The position numbers and the translations under genes are program-made. Below are positions 1 through 4,656 of a stretch of DNA of 6,601 nt, piece after piece. Each line of letters starts with the position of its first letter. Position 1 is the first letter of the stretch. Below the pieces are notes generated by a model. It worked only from the letters and a program-made list of their open reading frames with translations, searched no databases and had not been told where the DNA came from. The stretch spans positions 1-6,601 of the forward strand of contig DASSVP010000155.1 of assembly GCA_035705985.1 (NCBI GenBank). The letters run 5' to 3'. The stretch comes from JACVRW01 sp035705985 (lineage in GTDB: Bacteria > Actinomycetota > Thermoleophilia > Solirubrobacterales > Thermoleophilaceae).

Positions 1-12
1 ACGCGTTCGCCG

Positions 13-363
13 TCACGGTGCCTCCACCGATGCGTTTGCCGCGACCTCGAGCTCGCCGGCGAGCGGCGTCAGCAGCGTCGGCGGGCGCAGGTTGACTCGG
101 ACCTCGCCGTCACCCACCGACACGCGCGCGTGCGCGCGGGACCAGCCGGGCAGCGCTTGGCGGGCGGCTGCGCGCGGGTCGCCTCCGCCGGCCACCGCCA
201 GGGCGGCCGCCTCGGCGGCGTTGCCGGCGAGCACGCTCGCGTACCCGACCGCGAGCAGTTGCGCGGCAGCCATCGCCACGGCCAGCACGAGAGGCAGGAG
301 GGCCAGCAGCTCGACCGCCGCCTGCCCGTAATCGTGACGCAACCCTCGAAGGCCGCGGCTCAT
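13..363 (-). CDS. TadE-like pilus assembly/pseudopilin-type protein
   Basis: Short protein of 116 residues with the N-terminal layout of the TadE family: a basic start (Ser-Arg-Gly-Leu-Arg), then a GQAAVELL motif around residues 13-20, then one hydrophobic helix at about 18-40 and a small extracytoplasmic domain. TadE/TadF proteins are minor pseudopilins of Flp/tad pili, inserted in the cytoplasmic membrane and often cleaved by a dedicated prepilin peptidase near this Gly-x(4)-Glu pattern. I start it at the ATG at 363 because that ATG overlaps the stop of the preceding gene in ATGA, which implies translational coupling; an ATG 17 codons earlier (414) lies inside that gene and would add a non-hydrophobic leader. 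The stop lies 13 bp from the window edge, so other tad genes could follow outside. The family call is secure at the motif level; the exact role (TadE, TadF or a helicase/secretion-neighbourhood protein) is not. Confidence 0.75.
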   Translation of the reverse strand: MSRGLRGLRHDYGQAAVELLALLPLVLAVAMAAAQLLAVGYASVLAGNAAEAAALAVAGGGDPRAAARQALPGWSRAHARVSVGDGEVRVNLRPPTLLTPLAGELEVAANASVEAP

Positions 364-704
364 CCGCCACCCCCCAGCGACGAGCTCGCCGCGACCTCCA
401 CGGGGCTTTGCCACCCGCGCAGGAGGAGCGGCACCCGCACCTCCACGCGCACGCCGCCGGGCGCCCGTCGCTCCACCGACAGCCCCCGCTCCAGCGAATC
501 CGGCAGCGCGCTTCGGGCAGCCCGCCCCGGGCTCACGCCGATCGCGTCAGCGCGGGCCGCCGCACGGGCCGCGCCCGCGCACAGCCACAGCGTGTGCCCC
601 GTCAGAACGAGCTGCCAGGCGACGACCGCCGTCAGCAGCACGGCCGGAAGGACCGCCACCGCTTCGACCGATGCCTGACCGGATTCCGGGCCGGGGCGTG
701 CCAT
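360..704 (-). CDS. TadE-like pilus assembly/pseudopilin-type protein
   Basis: Protein of 114 residues, a likely paralogue of the next gene downstream. It opens with a short polar stretch followed by ESGQASVEAVAVLP (about residues 7-20), the TadE-type Gly-x(4)-Glu motif, then a hydrophobic helix to about residue 35 and a small Ala/Arg-rich outer domain ending in a glycine run. The family acts as minor pilin-like subunits of Flp/tad pili or related secretion machines in the membrane. Its TGA overlaps the ATG of the second TadE-like gene (ATGA, 360-363), so the two are probably made in fixed proportion. Upstream lies a 56-bp gap after the membrane protein gene. A weak TTGTCG, 17 nt, GACCGT arrangement just before the ATG could be a promoter, and no clear Shine-Dalgarno is visible. 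Start choice is fairly safe because no earlier in-frame start keeps the motif near the N terminus. Confidence 0.75.
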   Translation of the reverse strand: MARPGPESGQASVEAVAVLPAVLLTAVVAWQLVLTGHTLWLCAGAARAAARADAIGVSPGRAARSALPDSLERGLSVERRAPGGVRVEVRVPLLLRGWQSPVEVAASSSLGGGG

Positions 705-760
705 CAGGCGACGGTCCCGCGCGGCGGCGCACGCGACAATGCGCGGCGGTTACGGAAGGG

Positions 761-1117
761 CTACTCGTAGCTGCGGTAGCGCGTCCACGCCCAGAAGAGG
801 CCGTAGGACGCCAGCGCCAGCAGCGCGAACCATGCCAGCACGCCGGCGCCGCCCGCGTCGAACAGGCGGTCCGTCGCCGTGAAGGTCAGCACCGCCAGCG
901 CGAGCGCGCCGTAGAGCGCGAACCGGATGCGCGAGTCGAGGCTGTCGAGGTCGAGCCGGTACTGCCGGTAGGTGCGCGCCACCAGCAGGGCGATCGCCGC
1001 GAAGAACGCCACGGTGAGCAGCGTGAGCACCACGTCGAGTGCGCTGCCGCCGCCGGGCAGCGCCACGAGCAGCAGCGCCACCAGCGCGATGACCCCGAAC
1101 TTCCAGGCGAGTTGCAC
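761..1117 (-). CDS. Hypothetical four-helix membrane protein
   Basis: I do not recognise a named family. From the GTG at 1117 the product is 118 residues with four hydrophobic segments, at about 6-20, 26-47, 67-82 and 90-111. A charged loop (about 48-66, with Arg-Thr-Tyr-Arg-Gln-Tyr-Arg and Asp-Ser-Leu-Asp-Ser) separates the two hairpins, and the tail is Arg/Tyr-rich. It should sit in the cytoplasmic membrane. Two starts are possible. The GTG at 1117 begins right before the first helix and has TACGCT exactly 7 nt upstream, the spacing seen at other starts here. An ATG at 1195 would add 26 residues of unconvincing Pro/Ala-rich sequence and overlap the end of uppP by 20 bp. I prefer 1117. It lies 58 bp after uppP on the same strand, so it may share that transcript as well as having its own promoter. 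Function unknown. Confidence 0.65.
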   Translation of the reverse strand: MQLAWKFGVIALVALLLVALPGGGSALDVVLTLLTVAFFAAIALLVARTYRQYRLDLDSLDSRIRFALYGALALAVLTFTATDRLFDAGGAGVLAWFALLALASYGLFWAWTRYRSYE

Positions 1118-1124
1118 GGGCGGA

Positions 1125-1130
1125 AGCGTA
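1125..1130 (-). promoter_or_regulatory. Candidate -10 box TACGCT for the membrane protein gene
   Basis: The minus strand reads TACGCT here, then 7 nt, then the GTG start at 1117. It fits TANNNT at leaderless spacing and supports the GTG over the upstream ATG. No good -35 hexamer is visible 16-19 nt upstream, and there is no Shine-Dalgarno in between. Confidence 0.4.
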
Positions 1131-1175
1131 TCCGTGGCGCAAGCGCCGGGCGGTGCCCGGTGCGCAGCGACGTTC

Positions 1176-2000
1176 TTACTCGATGGCGCCGGCACTCACG
1201 AGCACGAGCACGAGCGCCCCCAGCACGACCCGGTAGACCACGAACACGATCGTCGAGTGGTTCGACAGGAAGCGCAGCAGGAACGCGATCGAGGCGTAGC
1301 CCGCGACGAACGCGAGCAGGGTGGCCACCGCCAGCGCGCCGAGCCCCACGTGCTCGCCCTCCTCGCCGCTGAGGATCGACCCGAACTCGACGGCCCCGCT
1401 GAGCACGACCGCGGGGATCGACAGGAGGAACGAGAACCGCGCCGCACTGGTCCGGTCGAGGCCCATGAAGAGCCCCGCTGTCAGCGTCGCGCCGGAGCGG
1501 GACACGCCGGGTATCAGCGCGAGCGCCTGCGCGAACCCGACGACGACCGCGTCGCGCCGGTTGATCCGCTCCAGCGGCCTGTCGTGAGAGGCCACCCGCT
1601 CCGCCGCGAGCAGCAGCAGGCCGAGCAGGATCAGCATCGTCCCGATCAGGTAGAGGTCGCGCGCGCCCGTCTCGATCTGGTCCTTGAAGAGCAGGCCGAA
1701 GATCCCGATCGGGATCGTGCCCAACACGATGTACCAGCCCAGCCGGGCGTCGAGCTCCCGCCTGGCGGCACGATCCCGGAGCGACCGCAGCCAGGCCCGC
1801 GCGATGCGCACCAGGTCCGTCCAGAAGTACAGGACAACCGCCGCCATCGTCCCGAGCTGCGTCACCGCCGTGAAGGCCGCGCCCGGGTCGTCCCAGCCGA
1901 GGAACGCCGGGACTATGCGCAGGTGTCCGGTACTCGAGATCGGCAGGAACTCGGTGAGCCCCTGCGTGATCCCGAGGACGATTGCCTCGAGGAGCGACAC
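1176..2000 (-). CDS. uppP: Undecaprenyl-diphosphatase (UppP/BacA family)
   Basis: Integral membrane phosphatase that converts undecaprenyl diphosphate to undecaprenyl phosphate, recycling the lipid carrier of peptidoglycan and other wall polymers; extra copies are known to give bacitracin resistance. The 274-residue length is normal for the family. Both signature regions are present: QGLTEFLPISSTGH at 13-26, which holds the (E/Q)xxxE pair Gln13/Glu17, Ser22-Ser23 and His26; and PGVSRSGAT at 164-172 with the essential Arg (168). Several hydrophobic helices fill the rest (about 42-60, 87-105, 117-133, 152-163, 190-203, 218-243, 252-271). The start is a GTG 13 bp beyond the ppa stop and the motif begins at the usual distance from it. 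It is probably read both from ppa and from its own box TAGGGT (2010-2015). Adjacency to ppa pairs two pyrophosphate-cleaving enzymes, one soluble and one membrane-bound; that link is my inference. Confidence 0.95.
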   Translation of the reverse strand: MSLLEAIVLGITQGLTEFLPISSTGHLRIVPAFLGWDDPGAAFTAVTQLGTMAAVVLYFWTDLVRIARAWLRSLRDRAARRELDARLGWYIVLGTIPIGIFGLLFKDQIETGARDLYLIGTMLILLGLLLLAAERVASHDRPLERINRRDAVVVGFAQALALIPGVSRSGATLTAGLFMGLDRTSAARFSFLLSIPAVVLSGAVEFGSILSGEEGEHVGLGALAVATLLAFVAGYASIAFLLRFLSNHSTIVFVVYRVVLGALVLVLVSAGAIE

Positions 2001-2009
2001 AGCGGCGCA

Positions 2010-2015
2010 ACCCTA
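2010..2015 (-). promoter_or_regulatory. Candidate -10 box TAGGGT for uppP
   Basis: The minus strand reads TAGGGT followed by 9 nt and the uppP GTG (2000). The first three bases of the box are the TAG stop codon of ppa, so one trinucleotide may end one gene and drive the next. No Shine-Dalgarno is visible before the GTG, which fits leaderless initiation. Confidence 0.45.
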
Positions 2016-2540
2016 GTGAGGCTCGGCGGGGGGCTCGCCCGAGTGATCCTCGTCGGACGACTCGCTGTAGCGCTCGCGCGACGCGTCGATCACCTTCAGC
2101 GCGTCGTCGCACGAGTACCAGCCGTCCACCTCGACCTTCTTGTTCTCGAGCTGCTTGTAGACGGTGAAGAAGTGCGCGATCTCGTTCTGAAGCTGCTCCC
2201 CGACGTCGTCGAGGCTCTCGACCGTGTTCCAGCCGGGATCGGTGAGCGGGACGCAGAGCACCTTGTCGTCGATGCCCTGGTCGTCCTCCATCCGGAACAG
2301 GCCGATCGGCTTCACCTCGATCATGCAGCCGGGGAAGGTCGGCTCGGACACCAGCACCATCACGTCGAGCGGGTCGCCGTCGAGCGAGAGCGTCTCCGGA
2401 ATGAAGCCGTAATCGGTCGGATAGACCACCGAGGAGAACAGGAAGCGGTCCAGCTTGATCACGTTGTGCTCGTGATCGAACTCGTACTTGTTGCGGCTCC
2501 CCTTCGGGATCTCGACGATGCAGAAGAAGGACTCGGCCAC
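2013..2540 (-). CDS. ppa: Inorganic pyrophosphatase, family I, soluble
   Basis: Hydrolyses pyrophosphate to two phosphates in the cytoplasm with Mg2+, driving nucleic acid, protein and activated-sugar synthesis. The product is 175 residues, a normal bacterial family I length. The signature DGDPLD lies at 54-59 and supplies three metal-binding aspartates. Other active-site residues align with the E. coli enzyme: Lys13, Glu20, Arg32, Tyr40, Tyr44, Asp86, Asp91, Lys93, and Tyr128-Lys129. The last 20 residues are a Ser/Asp/Glu/Pro-rich tail beyond the enzyme fold. The reading frame stays open far upstream to 3482, but that part is antisense to other genes. I start at the GTG at 2540, whose product begins MAESFFCIVEIPKG, the usual N terminus of this clade, and which has TAGCCT 10 nt upstream. 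It is divergent from the small membrane protein gene and is followed by uppP after 12 bp. Confidence 0.95.
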   Translation of the reverse strand: MAESFFCIVEIPKGSRNKYEFDHEHNVIKLDRFLFSSVVYPTDYGFIPETLSLDGDPLDVMVLVSEPTFPGCMIEVKPIGLFRMEDDQGIDDKVLCVPLTDPGWNTVESLDDVGEQLQNEIAHFFTVYKQLENKKVEVDGWYSCDDALKVIDASRERYSESSDEDHSGEPPAEPH

Positions 2541-2550
2541 GCCGCGCGAC

Positions 2551-2556
2551 AGGCTA
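2551..2556 (-). promoter_or_regulatory. Candidate -10 box TAGCCT for ppa
   Basis: The minus strand reads TAGCCT, then 10 nt, then the ppa GTG (2540). The box shares its TA dinucleotide (2555-2556) with the -10 box of the divergent gene. No Shine-Dalgarno lies between box and start, and no convincing -35 hexamer is visible. Confidence 0.45.
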
Positions 2557-2560
2557 TCGT
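2555..2560 (+). promoter_or_regulatory. Candidate -10 box TATCGT for the small membrane protein gene
   Basis: TATCGT is followed by 8 nt and the GTG at 2569. It overlaps the opposite-strand box of ppa by the palindromic TA, giving one compact bidirectional promoter. The region where a -35 would lie is inside the ppa coding sequence and has no good match. Confidence 0.5.
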
Positions 2561-2568
2561 TCCCCTCC

Positions 2569-2814
2569 GTGCGGAAGCTCACCCCGATCGTCGTGCTCGC
2601 GGCGTGGCTGATCCCGGCCGCGACGGCCTTCGCCAACGACAACGGCGAGGGCCTCCTGGGCGAGACCGACGACAAGATCATCACCTTCTTCTCGCTCGGT
2701 GTGGTGATCTTCTTCGCGGTCTTCGTGATCGTGGCGTCCTGGATCCAGGCGTCGCTCGACCGCCGCAAGCAGGAGCGCAAGGCCACCGAGCTCCGCCGCC
2801 GCGTCGGCTGGTAG
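2569..2814 (+). CDS. Small secreted/anchored membrane protein, hypothetical
   Basis: Not a named family. The 81-residue product has two hydrophobic segments. The first (about 5-21) reads as a signal peptide: basic MRKL, a hydrophobic core, then an Ala-x-Ala type end (Ala-Thr-Ala-Phe-Ala) near residue 22. After it comes a short acidic linker (about residues 23-37, DNGEGLLGETDDK), a second hydrophobic helix (about 39-58), and a strongly basic cytoplasmic tail (Arg-Arg-Lys-Gln-Glu-Arg-Lys...) ending in Gly-Trp. That predicts a single-pass protein with a tiny outer segment, or a two-helix hairpin if the signal is not cleaved. The GTG at 2569 is preferred over an ATG at 2488 because it lies 8 nt after TATCGT, starts directly with the signal-like sequence and keeps clear of ppa. 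It diverges from ppa and shares its promoter region. A role as a small regulator of a membrane complex is possible but not shown. Confidence 0.75.
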   Translation: MRKLTPIVVLAAWLIPAATAFANDNGEGLLGETDDKIITFFSLGVVIFFAVFVIVASWIQASLDRRKQERKATELRRRVGW

Positions 2815-2827
2815 CCGGACCAGAACG

Positions 2828-2857
2828 ACGTGACCCCGGCGGGGACCGGGGCCACGT
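2828..2857. terminator. Strong hairpin after the small membrane protein gene (possible terminator)
   Basis: The arms 2828-2839 (ACGTGACCCCGG) and 2846-2857 (CCGGGGCCACGT) form a 12-bp stem with one A/C mismatch (2833/2852) around a 6-nt loop. It begins 13 bp after the stop codon. There is no T-tract on either side, so intrinsic termination is uncertain; it may act as a U-less terminator or protect a 3' end. Confidence 0.45.
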
Positions 2858-2861
2858 GGTG

Positions 2862-2891
2862 CGAGGAGGGGATCTGCACCCCCGATCCTCG
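2862..2891. terminator. Second hairpin in the 2815-2936 spacer; resembles a tRNA 3' end on the minus strand
   Basis: CGAGGA plus GGGG (2862-2871) pairs with CCCC (2880-2883, or 2879-2882) and TCCTCG (2886-2891) across a short interior bulge and a loop of about 7-8 nt. With the preceding hairpin it makes a tandem-hairpin spacer before the crotonase gene. Read on the minus strand, the same bases look like a tRNA T-arm followed by an acceptor strand and ACCA, but no matching 5' half is present. The terminator role is only one reading. Confidence 0.3.
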
Positions 2892-2936
2892 ACGCGGCGC
2901 GCCCGCCTCGTGTGAACAGTCTGAGAAAGTGCGCTC

Positions 2937-3701
2937 ATGGACCCCGTGACCCTCGAGCGCCGCGGCGCCGCCGCCCTCCTCACGATCGACCGCCAGGAGC
3001 GGCGCAACGCCATCGACGGCCCGACAGCCGAGCTGATCGCCGCGGCCTACGACCGCTTCGTGGAGGACGACGAGGCGCGCGTGCTCGTCGTGACCGGCGC
3101 CGGCGGCGTCTCGTTCTGCGCAGGCGCCGACCTCAAGGCGATCGAGAGCTTCGCCCCGCGGATGGACGACCCGCGCGGGCCGCTGGGGATCAGCCGTGTG
3201 ATCTCGCCGAAGCCGACGATCGCGGCGATCTCGGGCTGGTGCCTCGCCGGCGGGCTCGAGCTGGCGCTCTGGTGCGACCTGCGGATCGCCACCGACGGGT
3301 CGGCGCTCGGCTTCCCCGAGCGGCGCTGGGGCGTGCCGCTCGTGGACGGCGGCACCCAGCGGCTGCCGCGCATCGTCGGGCTCGGCCGCGCGCTCGACCT
3401 CATCCTCACCGGCCGGATCATCGACTCGGACGAGGCGCTCGCGATGGGACTCGTCACCGAGGTCGTGCCGGCGGGTCGCCACCTCGAGCGGGCGCTCGAG
3501 ATCGCGGACGGCCTCGCGCGCTTCCCGCAGGACACGATGCTGGCCGACCGCCGTGCGGCGATCGAGGGAATCGGGCTGACGTTCGAGGAAGGCCTCGCGC
3601 TCGAGGCCGAGAGCAGCGAGCCGACTCAGCAGACCGCCTGGGCCGGTGCCGCCCGCTTCTCTGGTGGCGAGGGAAGAGGCGGCACCGGCTCCGGCGTGTA
3701 G
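2937..3701 (+). CDS. Enoyl-CoA hydratase/isomerase (crotonase) family protein
   Basis: Crotonase-fold enzyme acting on acyl-CoA thioesters, most likely hydrating trans-2-enoyl-CoA in fatty-acid or related acid breakdown in the cytoplasm. The 254-residue length is typical. The N-terminal half has the CoA-binding strand with FCAGADL at 60-66, part of the oxyanion hole. The second oxyanion element and first catalytic glutamate lie in LAGGLELALWCD (103-114, Glu108); the second is Glu128 in GFPERRWG. The 20-residue spacing matches the Glu144/Glu164 pair of rat enoyl-CoA hydratase, so hydratase chemistry is possible rather than only isomerase or hydrolase. GGTQRLPRIVG at 138-148 is also a family hallmark. 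The C terminus ends in a flexible Gly/Ser-rich tail. The ATG at 2937 has a weak purine stretch GAGAAAG 7 nt before it and no TANNNT box, unlike its neighbours. It appears to be a single-gene unit; the exact substrate cannot be read from sequence. Confidence 0.9.
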   Translation: MDPVTLERRGAAALLTIDRQERRNAIDGPTAELIAAAYDRFVEDDEARVLVVTGAGGVSFCAGADLKAIESFAPRMDDPRGPLGISRVISPKPTIAAISGWCLAGGLELALWCDLRIATDGSALGFPERRWGVPLVDGGTQRLPRIVGLGRALDLILTGRIIDSDEALAMGLVTEVVPAGRHLERALEIADGLARFPQDTMLADRRAAIEGIGLTFEEGLALEAESSEPTQQTAWAGAARFSGGEGRGGTGSGV

Positions 3702-3750
3702 TACCCCTGCGGAAACTCACCCCCTGTAACGGCGGGGCTCGCGAGAACTT

Positions 3751-3781
3751 GCGGCCCGGTTCGAAATTCTTCGGGGCCCGC
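3751..3781. promoter_or_regulatory. Structured inverted repeat in the ABC exporter promoter region (possible operator)
   Basis: Outer arms GCGGCCC (3751-3757) and GGGCCCGC (3774-3781) pair with one bulged C. Inside them CGAA (3762-3765) pairs with TTCG (3770-3773) around ATTC. The central part is unusually AT-rich for this genome. It ends 5 bp before the candidate -10 box and covers the place of the -35, so it could be a regulator site or the end hairpin of the crotonase transcript. Confidence 0.3.
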
Positions 3782-3785
3782 CGGA

Positions 3786-3791
3786 TAACCT
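3786..3791 (+). promoter_or_regulatory. Candidate -10 box TAACCT for the ABC exporter operon
   Basis: TAACCT is followed by exactly 7 nt and the GTG start at 3799, the classic leaderless geometry. No Shine-Dalgarno lies in the gap. Confidence 0.5.
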
Positions 3792-3798
3792 CGCCCGC

Positions 3799-4656
3799 GT
3801 GGCTTCCGCCGCCATAGAGGTGCAGGACCTGCGCAAGGCCTACGGGCCGGTCGAGGCAGTGCGCGGCGTCTCCTTTCAGGTGGAGCGCGGCGAGGTGTTC
3901 GGGCTGCTCGGGCCGAACGGCGCCGGGAAGACGACCACCGTCGAGATCCTCGAGGGCTACCGGCGCCGCTCCGCCGGCGACGTCCGCGTGCTCGGCCACG
4001 ACCCGGCCACCCGCGACCGCGAGCTTCAGCAGCGCGTGGGCATCGTGCTCCAGAGCTGCGGCTTCTACCCGCGCGTGACCGTGCGCGAGGCGGTCGAGCA
4101 CTTCGCGAAGGCGTACGAGCGCCCGCGCGACGCGCGCGAGACGATCGAGCTCGTGGGCCTCGGCGAGAAGGCCGACGCGCGCACCAAGGAGCTGTCCGGC
4201 GGGCAGCGCCGACGGCTCGACCTCGCGCTCGCGCTGGTGGGCGACCCCGAGCTCGTCTTCCTCGACGAGCCCACCACCGGCTTCGATCCCGCCGCCCGGC
4301 GCACCGCCTGGGGCGTCGTTCGCACGCTGAAGGAGCTCGGCAAGACGGTCGTGCTCACCACGCACTACCTCGACGAGGCCCAGGAGCTGGCCGACCGCGT
4401 GGCGATCGTCAAGGAGGGGCGCATCGTCGCCGAGGGCCCGCCCGACCAGCTCGGCCCGGGCAGCTCGCGCTACCGGGTCTCCTACCTCTCCGGCGGCGCG
4501 CGCGTGGAGCACCAGACCGACGACCCCACCGAGCTGCTCCACCGGCTCACCCGCGACGCGATGGCGCGCGGCGAGCGGCTCGCCGGCCTCGAGGTCACCC
4601 GGCCCACGCTCGAAGAGGTCTACCTCGAGCTGACGGCGGAGGCCGATTCCGTTTGA
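3799..4656 (+). CDS. ABC transporter ATP-binding protein (DrrA/ABC-2 exporter type)
   Basis: Nucleotide-binding subunit that would energise the permease encoded next. The 285-residue product carries the whole set: Walker A GPNGAGKT at 38-45, Q-loop Gln85, signature LSGGQ at 132-136, Walker B with LVFLDE at 152-157 (Asp156, catalytic Glu157), D-loop GFD at 161-163 and the switch His189 in TTHYLDEA. The C-terminal 70 residues form the extra domain common in DrrA/CcmA-like exporters of antibiotics, lipids or other hydrophobic compounds, ending in a TLEEVYLELT motif typical of that group. The GTG start is chosen because it lies 7 nt after TAACCT and just before the first beta strand (AIEVQDLRKAYG). 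It overlaps the permease gene by 4 bp (TTGA), so the two are co-translated. The substrate cannot be predicted. Confidence 0.93.
   Translation: MASAAIEVQDLRKAYGPVEAVRGVSFQVERGEVFGLLGPNGAGKTTTVEILEGYRRRSAGDVRVLGHDPATRDRELQQRVGIVLQSCGFYPRVTVREAVEHFAKAYERPRDARETIELVGLGEKADARTKELSGGQRRRLDLALALVGDPELVFLDEPTTGFDPAARRTAWGVVRTLKELGKTVVLTTHYLDEAQELADRVAIVKEGRIVAEGPPDQLGPGSSRYRVSYLSGGARVEHQTDDPTELLHRLTRDAMARGERLAGLEVTRPTLEEVYLELTAEADSV
4638..4642 (+). promoter_or_regulatory. Shine-Dalgarno GGAGG for the permease TTG start
   Basis: GGAGG lies 10 nt before the TTG at 4653, inside the end of the ATP-binding gene. It supports the rare TTG start and shows that internal operon genes here use a ribosome binding site while first genes seem leaderless. 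Confidence 0.6.

Noticed and set aside
1118..1195. ATG start at 1195 for the membrane protein gene
   Set aside because: It would overlap uppP by 20 bp and add a Pro/Ala-rich leader. The GTG at 1117 has the promoter box at 7 nt and starts at the first helix. Not fully excluded.
972..2915. Long plus-strand open frame of 647 codons
   Set aside because: It is antisense to uppP and ppa, is rich in Arg/His/Asp/Gly from the opposite strand's codon bias, and has no domain. Such shadows are common at this GC content.
2857..2937. Complete tRNA gene on the minus strand
   Set aside because: Only a T-arm/acceptor-like end is seen. No partner for the acceptor strand lies 70-95 nt upstream, there is no D-arm or anticodon stem, and two invariant T-loop bases are wrong.
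2541..3482. N-terminal extension of ppa to an upstream start
   Set aside because: The extension lies antisense to the crotonase and the small membrane protein genes and has no pyrophosphatase homology; the family N terminus begins at 2540.
3758..3769. GGTTCGAAATTC as a tRNA T-loop
   Set aside because: The short match has no stem of tRNA type, no acceptor strand and no CCA; it is explained by the inverted repeat before the ABC operon.
3454..4542. Minus-strand open frame of 362 codons
   Set aside because: It is antisense to the ABC ATP-binding gene and the end of the crotonase, has a low-complexity Leu/Ala/Glu/His/Arg composition and shows no motif; the plus-strand genes explain the region.
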